Below are positions 1-5,194 of a DNA stretch of 5,737 bases, piece after piece. Position 1 is the stretch's first letter. Each line of letters opens with the position of its first letter. The translations under genes and the position numbers were made by a program. Origin of the DNA: CAYSWK01 sp964434735 (GTDB lineage Archaea; Micrarchaeota; Micrarchaeia; Anstonellales; Bilamarchaeaceae); the NCBI GenBank assembly GCA_964434735.1, contig CAYSWK010000045.1:1-5737 (forward strand). Direction: 5' to 3'. The notes below the pieces were generated by a model. That model searched no databases, was not told where the DNA came from, and saw nothing but the letters and a program-made list of their open reading frames with translations.

Positions 1-161
1 GGATAAGAAAACTCAATCAAAAGATGTTTGTAAGCGCTGCAGAAGCAATCGCTTCACGCGTTTCAAGTGCTGACCTTAAAAAAGGGATTGTTGTTCCCGA
101 CCCGTTTGACCGGGCAACCGTGCCCGCAATTGTTGAATCGTTAAAAAAGCATGTTGAGTGA
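1..161 (+). CDS. Malic enzyme (malate oxidoreductase, decarboxylating), C-terminal end only
   Basis: This is a partial gene entering from the left edge; the reading frame starts at base 3 and ends with TGA at 159-161, leaving about 52 residues. The visible tail contains an alanine-rich helix (SAAEAIASRV) followed by a basic linker and the segment IVVPDPFDRATVPAIVESL. The pattern of an alanine-rich helix, then 'I-x-P-x-x-F-D-x-x-x-V-x-x-x-V', is typical of the extreme C-terminus of the short (prokaryotic) malic enzymes. Those enzymes oxidatively decarboxylate malate to pyruvate with NAD or NADP in the cytosol. The catalytic and nucleotide-binding parts lie outside the window, so cofactor preference and intactness cannot be judged. 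The downstream membrane-protein frame overlaps its last codons, which suggests co-transcription. A lyase that may produce malate lies one gene further on and fits the assignment. The identification rests on a short tail, so confidence is moderate. Confidence 0.68.
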   Translation, partial: IRKLNQKMFVSAAEAIASRVSSADLKKGIVVPDPFDRATVPAIVESLKKHVE

Positions 162-888
162 TGGGATGAACGTACCTATGCTTGGCCGTATCGAAACGTC
201 TGGATGGGTTCTTATTATAGGGAACATCATTACCATTATTACGGCCTTGGCATATTCAACTCCCATACTTACCATCATGTGGGCGTATTGGTTTGAAAGC
301 ATTTTCATAGGCGTTTTTACTGTCTTTGCTATTTTTGCCTCCCTTATACGTTCGCGTGACCTTCGTTTTGTTGCCATTTCCCTTTTTATGATGGTATTTT
401 TTTGTTTCCATTATGGGGGATTCCATGCAAGTTATGCAATTTTTCTTTCCATTTTTTCCTCACTTTTTGGAACCGGAACGCCTTTCATCCCCCTAGGCAT
501 CTTTTCAGGAGTTATAAATGCATTTTTTGGTGAAAAAATTCTTTCTGGTGAAACCGTTTTTACCCCGGACTTCATTATTTTTGCAGTTACGTTGTTTATT
601 GTCCATTTGTATTCATTTGTCCAGAATAAGCTGAAAAATCCCCCGCAGGAATTAACTCTTGAAACGGGGCTTCAGACTATAGGTAAGGATTTTTGGGGGC
701 CGTATACGCGCATTATCCCCATGCATGTGACTATTATTCTTGCAGGGTTTGTGCTTGCGTTTGCCCCTGCAAATTTTAATGTCGTCCTTTTATTCGTATT
801 TATGGGCATCAAGTTGTTTGTTGACCTTCGGGCACACCAGAAGGAGCACGGGTTTTTGCCTTCAAAACCTTCACAATCAGGACTTTAA
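151..888 (+). CDS. DUF6498-type multi-span membrane protein
   Basis: This is an integral membrane protein of 245 residues with roughly six or seven hydrophobic segments (about 19-40, 41-64, 73-104, 112-126, 139-158, 188-206 and 207-226). Motifs that I associate with the DUF6498 family appear in order: YWFES (46-50), FHYGGF (86-91), HLYSF (152-156), PYTRIIPMH (184-192) and a terminal KLFVDLRAH (221-229). The family is uncharacterised. The conserved intramembrane His, Tyr, Trp and Glu residues could bind a metal or cofactor, but that is only a guess. The coordinates give the longest frame, which overlaps the malic enzyme end by 11 bases. An in-frame ATG at 166 lies 8 bases downstream of a GTGAT element and would remove the overlap; I find it at least as likely. 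The last codons run into the TATA-like box of the next gene. The family call is from remembered motifs, not a search. Confidence 0.78.
   Translation: MLSDGMNVPMLGRIETSGWVLIIGNIITIITALAYSTPILTIMWAYWFESIFIGVFTVFAIFASLIRSRDLRFVAISLFMMVFFCFHYGGFHASYAIFLSIFSSLFGTGTPFIPLGIFSGVINAFFGEKILSGETVFTPDFIIFAVTLFIVHLYSFVQNKLKNPPQELTLETGLQTIGKDFWGPYTRIIPMHVTIILAGFVLAFAPANFNVVLLFVFMGIKLFVDLRAHQKEHGFLPSKPSQSGL
158..162 (+). promoter_or_regulatory. Possible ribosome binding site GTGAT favouring the ATG at 166
   Basis: GTGAT at 158-162 overlaps the malic enzyme stop codon and matches part of the archaeal Shine-Dalgarno sequence (GGAGGTGATC, complementary to the 3' end of 16S rRNA). It begins 8 bases before an in-frame ATG at 166. 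The same arrangement, GTGA built on a TGA stop and starting 8 bases before ATG, recurs at 2305-2308 before the gene starting at 2313. The match is only five bases, so it argues for the start at 166 rather than proving it. Confidence 0.3.
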
Positions 889-890
889 AT
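884..890 (+). promoter_or_regulatory. Putative archaeal TATA box for the lyase gene
   Basis: TTTAAAT at 884-890 is centred 24 bases before the ATG at 911. Archaeal TATA boxes lie about 26 bases before the transcription start, so transcription would begin at or within a few bases of the start codon, giving a leaderless or nearly leaderless mRNA. No Shine-Dalgarno-like sequence is seen in the 22-base gap, which agrees with this. The box overlaps the TAA stop of the preceding membrane protein gene. It would make the lyase the first gene of its own transcript, although read-through from the malic enzyme gene remains possible. Confidence 0.42.
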
Positions 891-910
891 CTTGAATTCC
901 AATTAGTGTT

Positions 911-2308
911 ATGCGAGTCGAAGAAGATTTTCTTGGCAAGTGCGAAGTTCCAAAGGACGCGTATTATGGCATTTTTACCGTGCGTGCAAGTTCGGTTTTT
1001 CGTATTTCAGGCCAACCCACAGATATGCGCATCATCAAGGCGGTTGCGCTTATAAAAAAAGCAGCTGCACGCGTTAATGCCCGTCTTGGTAGGCTTGATG
1101 CACATATGGCAAAGGCAATTGAAACGGCAGCCGATGAAGTGATCGCAGGAAAGCACGACAAGGAATTTATCATTGATGTTTTCCAGGCAGGTGCGGGAAC
1201 GCCCTTGCATATGAATACGAATGAAGTTATTGCTAATCGGGCAACCGAGCTTATGGGTGGCAAAAAGGGTGAATACAAAGTTCATCCAAACAACCACGTT
1301 AATATGGGCCAAAGCTCAAATGATGTAACTCCAACGGCCGTGCGTTTGGCCGTTCTTTTTGAGATGCCTCATCTTCTTGACCAGTTATTACTTCTTTCTA
1401 AGGCGTTTGAAGTGCACGCACAAAAATATGCCCAAGCGCAAGCAACCGGGCGCACGCATTTGCAGGATGCGGTTCCTATTTACTATGGCGATCAGTTCAA
1501 GGCATATGCCGTAGCATTGGCAAACGACGTTCGTGACACGGGGAGAAGCTCCCAGTTGCTTCTTGAGCTGGGTATTGGTGGGAATGCACTTGGAAGCGGC
1601 ATTGCATCAGATCCTTCTTTTCGTTTTGAAATCGTCAAGGAACTTGCATTGCTTTCCTCACTTAAACTTATTCCGTGCGAAAGTCCGTTTGAGAAAACCC
1701 AATTCATGAATGAGTTCATTGATGTTTCTTCAAGCCTTTCGCGTATTTCGGTAACGCTTACAAAAATTACCAACGATTTGCGTATGCTCGTAAGCGGCCC
1801 GAAGGGCGGGATTGCAGAAGTGTATATTCCTGAAGTGGAGCCCGGTTCAAGCATTATGCCTGGGAAGGTCAACCCTTCGGTTCCTGAAATGGTTGATATG
1901 GTCGCATACCAGGTTATTGCACAATGCCATGCAGTTGTATTATCCGCACAATCGGGACAACTTCAGCTCAATTGGATGACCCCTCTTATTGGCCATTCTT
2001 TCCTTTCAAGCATGACTATACTTAAGAATGCGATCCAGGTATTCCGTGTTGAATGTATCGAGGGTCTTTACGTTGATGTTGAGCATGCAAAGGCGCAACT
2101 TTGGAGATCGTTTGCCTATGCAACTGCGTTCAACCCCTATCTTGGCTATTCGCAAGTTTCAAAGTTGGTGCACGAATCAATCGATGCAAAGATTCCTTTG
2201 CGCGATTTGATCATCAAGAAAGGCATTTATTCTGAGGAAGAGGTTGAAACAATCATTAAAACCTCCTTTGGACCTTCAAAAGTGATAAAAGAACTAGTAA
2301 AAAAGTGA
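911..2308 (+). CDS. Aspartase / class II fumarase family lyase
   Basis: A cytosolic lyase of 465 residues, the usual length for class II fumarases (FumC) and aspartases, which work as homotetramers. It either hydrates fumarate to malate or deaminates aspartate to fumarate. The start matches the family, since RVEEDFLG near the N-terminus aligns with the beginning of known aspartases. Active-site elements are present: GAGTPLHMNTNEV (94-106, with T97), GQSSND (133-138), GRTHLQDAVP (180-189, with T182 and H183) and the signature GSSIMPGKVNP (312-322), where S313 corresponds to the catalytic serine of E. coli FumC and K319 and N321 to its substrate ligands. The N-terminus and DAYYG resemble aspartases, whereas SSN at 135-137 resembles fumarases (aspartases usually have STN). 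Odd points are GGNALGSG (223-230), where GGTAVGTG is usual, and AQC (337-339), where GND is usual. The nearby malic enzyme favours a role in malate supply. Family is certain, substrate is not. Confidence 0.93.
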   Translation: MRVEEDFLGKCEVPKDAYYGIFTVRASSVFRISGQPTDMRIIKAVALIKKAAARVNARLGRLDAHMAKAIETAADEVIAGKHDKEFIIDVFQAGAGTPLHMNTNEVIANRATELMGGKKGEYKVHPNNHVNMGQSSNDVTPTAVRLAVLFEMPHLLDQLLLLSKAFEVHAQKYAQAQATGRTHLQDAVPIYYGDQFKAYAVALANDVRDTGRSSQLLLELGIGGNALGSGIASDPSFRFEIVKELALLSSLKLIPCESPFEKTQFMNEFIDVSSSLSRISVTLTKITNDLRMLVSGPKGGIAEVYIPEVEPGSSIMPGKVNPSVPEMVDMVAYQVIAQCHAVVLSAQSGQLQLNWMTPLIGHSFLSSMTILKNAIQVFRVECIEGLYVDVEHAKAQLWRSFAYATAFNPYLGYSQVSKLVHESIDAKIPLRDLIIKKGIYSEEEVETIIKTSFGPSKVIKELVKK

Positions 2309-2312
2309 GCAT

Positions 2313-2891
2313 ATGCTTTATACATTCAAGGATGAAAATCAAACGGTCGCCATTGTTAAATTCATAGAATGGCATCTTCTTGGACGGCTTGTTTTAAGCA
2401 TTGCCATTTTTTTCATCGTTCTTACGGTAGGTATAGGTGCGGTTTCGTTCCTTCTTGAAACCAGTTTAGGCATGGGAAGGCCGGATTGGCTGCCGCTTGC
2501 ATATACCTATGGGCATTTTTTGCTCATTTTACTTACTTTTTACATATTCGTTTCATTTACCCTTAAGCATGAGAAAATTATCATTGATAAAAAGGGAGGG
2601 GCACTTAAAGGCGACAAATTATCCATTCCGCTCCAGTCTATACGTGCTATTTCACTCGATGCGCACTGGACAAAAACGCGTATGACACAGGGAATCGCAG
2701 TTACGCTTTCAGATGGGAAGAAACTAACCCTTCTTTTTTACCCGGAGCATGTTCGAGGATCGCAGGATGAGACCGACCAGAAATTGTGCGACCTTTTGAA
2801 TGAGGAAATCCTTGGAAAGTACAAGCATTTGCATCTTGATAAAAAGCCGGATGTTGAGGAAAAAACAGAAAACCCGTCCGAAGGGATGTAA
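2313..2891 (+). CDS. Two-span membrane protein with C-terminal cytosolic domain, function unknown
   Basis: I do not recognise a named family for this protein of 192 residues. It has a short polar N-terminus and two strongly hydrophobic segments (about 24-47 and 62-84) separated by a glycine- and proline-containing loop. A domain of about 85 residues rich in alternating beta-like stretches follows (EKIIIDK, DKLSIPLQSIRAISL, GIAVTLSDGKKLTLLFYP), then a helix (153-168) and a charged, probably disordered tail. Two membrane helices followed by a small beta-rich domain recall bacterial PH-like membrane proteins; that is a fold-level guess. It starts 4 bases after the lyase stop, with GTGA at 2305-2308 as a weak ribosome site. 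Its TAA overlaps the ATG of the alkD-like gene by one base, so the three genes are probably one operon. The charged tail and absence of a signal peptide suggest that the C-terminal domain is cytosolic. Confidence 0.8.
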   Translation: MLYTFKDENQTVAIVKFIEWHLLGRLVLSIAIFFIVLTVGIGAVSFLLETSLGMGRPDWLPLAYTYGHFLLILLTFYIFVSFTLKHEKIIIDKKGGALKGDKLSIPLQSIRAISLDAHWTKTRMTQGIAVTLSDGKKLTLLFYPEHVRGSQDETDQKLCDLLNEEILGKYKHLHLDKKPDVEEKTENPSEGM

Positions 2892-3580
2892 TGCAACTCA
2901 TCAATGATCTTCGTGCAGTCGCAGATATTGAAAAAGCCGCCTTTTTTCCGCGTTTCTTCAAGACAGGTAAAGGTGAATATGGTGAAGGAGACGTGTTTAT
3001 CGGTGTCACGGTTCCAAACATCCGAAAGGTCGTATCAAAGCACGTTTCCCTTTCCTTAAACGATATTGATTTGCTTGTACGTAACGAAATCCATGAAGTT
3101 CGTTTAGCTGCACTTTTGATTTTAGTATCTCAATATGACAAAGCAAACATGCAACAGAAAAAGGAGATTGTCGATTTTTATCTTGCACATACCAAACAAG
3201 TAAACAACTGGGACTTGGTTGATGCGTCATGCTACAAGATACTTGGCACTTATTTACTTGACCACGATCGTTCGATTCTCTATTCGCTTGCACGTTCACC
3301 GTATCTTTGGGAACGGCGTATTGCAATCGTAAGTACGCTTGCATTCATACGAAAAGGCCAGTTTGAGGATACGATGCGTATTTGTGAACTTCTTTTGAAC
3401 GATGACCATGACTTGATTCATAAGGCTGTAGGCTGGATGCTTCGGGAGATGGGAAAGAAAGACGAAGCTACGCTTTGCATGTTTTTGGACAAGCACGCCT
3501 CAAAAATGCCGCGTACTGCACTGCGTTATGCCATTGAAAAATTAACAAAAAAAGAACAGCAAAATTATTTGCAAAAATAA
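2891..3580 (+). CDS. AlkD-family DNA alkylation repair glycosylase
   Basis: This protein of 229 residues belongs to the HEAT-repeat DNA alkylation repair family (AlkD, COG4912), which excises N3- and N7-alkylated purines from DNA. The N-terminal motif FFKTGKGEYGEGDVFIGV (22-39) marks the family. NNWDLVD (105-111) supplies W107 and D111, equivalent to W109 and catalytic D113 of Bacillus cereus AlkD. KAVGWMLRE (178-186) supplies W182, equivalent to W187. LWERRIAIVSTL (139-150) and MPRTALRYAIEKL (206-218) complete the helical repeat pattern. All key residues are present and the length is normal, so the enzyme is probably active. The ATG overlaps the previous stop (TAATG), implying translational coupling with the membrane protein. 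The stop codon directly abuts the stop codon of the convergent rfcS gene, and the last lysine codon forms part of a shared oligo-T terminator. Confidence 0.93.
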   Translation: MQLINDLRAVADIEKAAFFPRFFKTGKGEYGEGDVFIGVTVPNIRKVVSKHVSLSLNDIDLLVRNEIHEVRLAALLILVSQYDKANMQQKKEIVDFYLAHTKQVNNWDLVDASCYKILGTYLLDHDRSILYSLARSPYLWERRIAIVSTLAFIRKGQFEDTMRICELLLNDDHDLIHKAVGWMLREMGKKDEATLCMFLDKHASKMPRTALRYAIEKLTKKEQQNYLQK

Positions 3581-3588
3581 TTATTTTT
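3573..3588. terminator. Bidirectional palindromic terminator at the convergent junction
   Basis: Bases 3573-3588 form a perfect 16-bp palindrome, AAAAATAATTATTTTT, whose centre is the boundary between the two stop codons (TAA at 3578-3580 on plus, TAA at 3583-3581 on minus). Plus-strand transcripts leaving the alkD-like gene meet TTATTTTTT at once; minus-strand transcripts leaving rfcS meet TTATTTTT. Archaeal RNA polymerase terminates at oligo-T tracts without needing a GC hairpin, so one short element could serve both genes. Its T tracts are the antisense of the terminal lysine codons of the opposing gene. Function is inferred from sequence only. Confidence 0.55.
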
Positions 3589-4540
3589 TCATCGCACACA
3601 CATACGCAAGCAATGCCTCAAGTTGGATGCGTTCGTTTGCGCCTTCAACCATGCGGAAGTTGAACTCTCCAATTCTATCAATAAGGTGTGCCTTTTTGCT
3701 TTCTTCTACTTTAAGGTCAAGCACTTCCCGGTACATCTGAAGGAGAATATCTTCCCCCGAAAGCCCATAAGAAATTATTAATTTATCAAGCAGTTCGCGT
3801 GCTTCAAGGAATTTGCCTTCAAGCGCAACATCCATCATTTGCTTTACTTCGGCAGGTTTTGCCTTGCTTGCTATCATATGGACGGTTTTTTCGCTTATGT
3901 TTTTTCCATGGAGCGCAGCGCCTTGCAAAACATTAAGCACTTTTCGCATATCCCCTTCACACACATATGCAAGCGCTTTTTTTGATTCCTCACCAATGGA
4001 AAGGCCTTCTGCCTTTGATACATGGTTTATGAGTCCAAAGACCTCTTCTTCACGAAGCGGTAAAAATCTGAAAATGGCGCATCGTGACTGAATGGGCTCG
4101 ATGATTTTTGAGGAATAGTTGCATGAAAGAATGAACCTTGTTACGGATGAATAGCTTTCCATGGTTCTTCTAAGTGCATGCTGCGCATCAGAGGTGAGTG
4201 AATCTGCCTCATCAAGGAAAATGAGCTTGAACGGTACCTTCCCAAGAGCAACTGAACGTGCAAAATCCTTTATTTTACCCCGTACGATATCAATACCGCG
4301 TTCATCAGAGGCATTTAATTCTATGAAATTTCCTGAAATGTTGTCTCCGTATAAGTCGTGGGCAAGTGCAAGTGTGCTTGTCGTTTTCCCGATTCCAGGC
4401 GGTCCTGAGAAGAGGAGGTTTGGCATGTTTCGTGCCTTTACAAAAGCATCAAGGCTTTGGACGATGGGCTTTTGCCCGATGACGTCCTTGAGGTGATGTG
4501 GCCTGTATTTTTCTGTCCAAGGGAGTAATGATTCATCCAT
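3581..4540 (-). CDS. rfcS: Replication factor C small subunit (archaeal clamp loader)
   Basis: This AAA+ ATPase subunit of the clamp loader uses ATP to open the PCNA ring and place it on primed DNA. The length, 319 residues, is typical of archaeal RfcS without an intein. The N-terminal LPWTEKYRP (6-14) is the classic RFC start and fixes the ATG. Walker A is GPPGIGKT (46-53), Walker B is LIFLDEAD (106-113), sensor 1 is around SCNY (139-142), the SRC arginine-finger motif is QSRC (151-154) and sensor 2 is GDMRK (196-200). The C-terminal helical collar (about 228-319) is intact and ends in a double lysine. All catalytic residues are present. The large subunit gene (rfcL) is not in the window. 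The upstream 74-bp gap contains the oligo-T tract of the lipoprotein gene, so rfcS probably has its own promoter; a TAATAAAAAT stretch on the minus strand (4580-4571) is a weak candidate. Confidence 0.97.
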   Translation of the reverse strand: MDESLLPWTEKYRPHHLKDVIGQKPIVQSLDAFVKARNMPNLLFSGPPGIGKTTSTLALAHDLYGDNISGNFIELNASDERGIDIVRGKIKDFARSVALGKVPFKLIFLDEADSLTSDAQHALRRTMESYSSVTRFILSCNYSSKIIEPIQSRCAIFRFLPLREEEVFGLINHVSKAEGLSIGEESKKALAYVCEGDMRKVLNVLQGAALHGKNISEKTVHMIASKAKPAEVKQMMDVALEGKFLEARELLDKLIISYGLSGEDILLQMYREVLDLKVEESKKAHLIDRIGEFNFRMVEGANERIQLEALLAYVCAMKK

Positions 4541-4598
4541 GATAATGCACAGTATGAATTGGGTGCGTTGATTTTTATTACTAATCTAAAATGAGATG

Positions 4599-4611
4599 AA
4601 AAGTAAAAAAA
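4599..4611 (-). terminator. Oligo-T terminator after the lipoprotein gene
   Basis: Read on the minus strand, the lipoprotein stop codon is followed within three bases by seven T residues (4611-4605) and, after two other bases, by four more (4602-4599). There is no GC hairpin. Such a T-rich run straight after a stop codon is the expected form of an archaeal intrinsic terminator. It would separate the lipoprotein gene from rfcS. Confidence 0.45.
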
Positions 4612-4614
4612 GAA

Positions 4615-5118
4615 TTATTCTAAAGCAACGCATGCGTCGCTTACACATGTTTGTCCCGCAGGGCATTCGAGTATTTCTGTAACTAATCCCTTGTTTTCAG
4701 AACACGAATACTGCACTAATTTTCCTTCCTTGCTGCATCCGTTTACCCAGTTATTCGTGTCTCCTTCGTTGTTCGTGTGCTGGATTACGCCATATTCAGA
4801 AACAACGCAGGTTTCTTGTATTTTCGGTACGCATTCACCATCTTTGCATTCATAGTTTTGACCGCATGAGCCAGTAGTTGATTTAAGCTGACCCAACATG
4901 CAGTAATACTCGGTGATTTGGTTTCCGTTGCATGAGTCTACTTTTTGACTAGCTCCAGCAGATGTGGTTCCTTTTAATTCGAAATTAATTCCCATATCTG
5001 AGTCTTTGCACAACCCTGGAAGTTGTGCCGCACCAAACAATGAGCCGCCCGACTGAGATGTGCATCCGGCAAGCAGCAACGTAATTCCCATTATTGCAAG
5101 AAGAACATGTATTTTCAT
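4615..5118 (-). CDS. Small cysteine-rich lipoprotein with two six-cysteine modules
   Basis: A predicted secreted, lipid-anchored protein of 167 residues. The first 18 residues form a signal peptide (MKIHVLLAIMGITLLLAG) with lipobox LAGC, making C19 the likely lipidated residue. After a Gly/Ser linker there are two modules with cysteines at 37, 63, 73, 85, 91, 96 and at 104, 128, 139, 152, 158, 163. Both end in C-x5-C-x4-C. The first contains a KDSD-x-G-x-N-x4-KGT-like stretch and EYYC, the second SEYGV and QYSC. I associate this design with surface proteins of DPANN archaea but know no assigned function; three disulfides per module are likely. The start at 5118 is preferred over an upstream GTG at 5151: it opens directly with the signal peptide and lies 26 bases from the centre of a TATA box. 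The neighbouring gene upstream carries related modules. Confidence 0.82.
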   Translation of the reverse strand: MKIHVLLAIMGITLLLAGCTSQSGGSLFGAAQLPGLCKDSDMGINFELKGTTSAGASQKVDSCNGNQITEYYCMLGQLKSTTGSCGQNYECKDGECVPKIQETCVVSEYGVIQHTNNEGDTNNWVNGCSKEGKLVQYSCSENKGLVTEILECPAGQTCVSDACVALE

Positions 5119-5140
5119 AAAATTGACTACTAGGAAAAAG

Positions 5141-5147
5141 TATATAT
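5141..5147 (-). promoter_or_regulatory. Archaeal TATA box for the lipoprotein gene
   Basis: On the minus strand ATATATA (5147-5141) is centred at 5144, exactly 26 bases before the A of the ATG at 5118. This is the canonical TATA-to-start distance in archaea and predicts a leaderless mRNA. No Shine-Dalgarno-like sequence is seen just before the ATG, which agrees. The site lies inside the alternative longer reading frame beginning at 5151, arguing against that start. Confidence 0.55.
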
Positions 5148-5167
5148 TCACTTGTTTTTAGCACAAT

Positions 5168-5191
5168 AAAAAAAAGAAAAAGAAAAAAAAG
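5168..5191 (-). terminator. Long oligo-T terminator after the right-edge gene
   Basis: Read on the minus strand, just past the stop codon at 5195 there is a T-rich tract of eight T, C, five T, C and eight T (5190-5168). It is the strongest T run in the window. In archaea such a tract is enough for intrinsic termination. It sits about 20 bases before the TATA box of the lipoprotein gene, so it would insulate the two cysteine-rich genes from each other and make them separate transcription units. Confidence 0.55.
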
Positions 5192-5194
5192 AAA

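Noticed and set aside
1492..1872. A 126-codon open frame on the minus strand inside the lyase gene
   Set aside because: It lies opposite the highly conserved catalytic region of the lyase and its translation has no recognisable domain; it is a shadow of the real gene.
4161..4496. A 111-codon open frame on the plus strand inside rfcS
   Set aside because: It is antisense to the Walker A and B region of rfcS, and its serine/phenylalanine-rich translation is what antisense reading of such a gene gives.
4571..4580. TAATAAAAAT on the minus strand as the TATA box of rfcS
   Set aside because: It is centred about 35 bases before the ATG and matches the consensus poorly; it could work with a leader of about 9 bases but is too weak to list as a feature.
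5119..5151. An 11-residue N-terminal extension of the lipoprotein starting at a GTG at 5151
   Set aside because: The TATA box at 5147-5141 lies inside the extension, and the shorter form starts directly with a standard lipoprotein signal peptide.
5168..5191. The A-rich tract as a simple-sequence repeat or recombination site
   Set aside because: Its position right after a stop codon and the T-rich sense on the transcribed strand are fully explained by an archaeal terminator.
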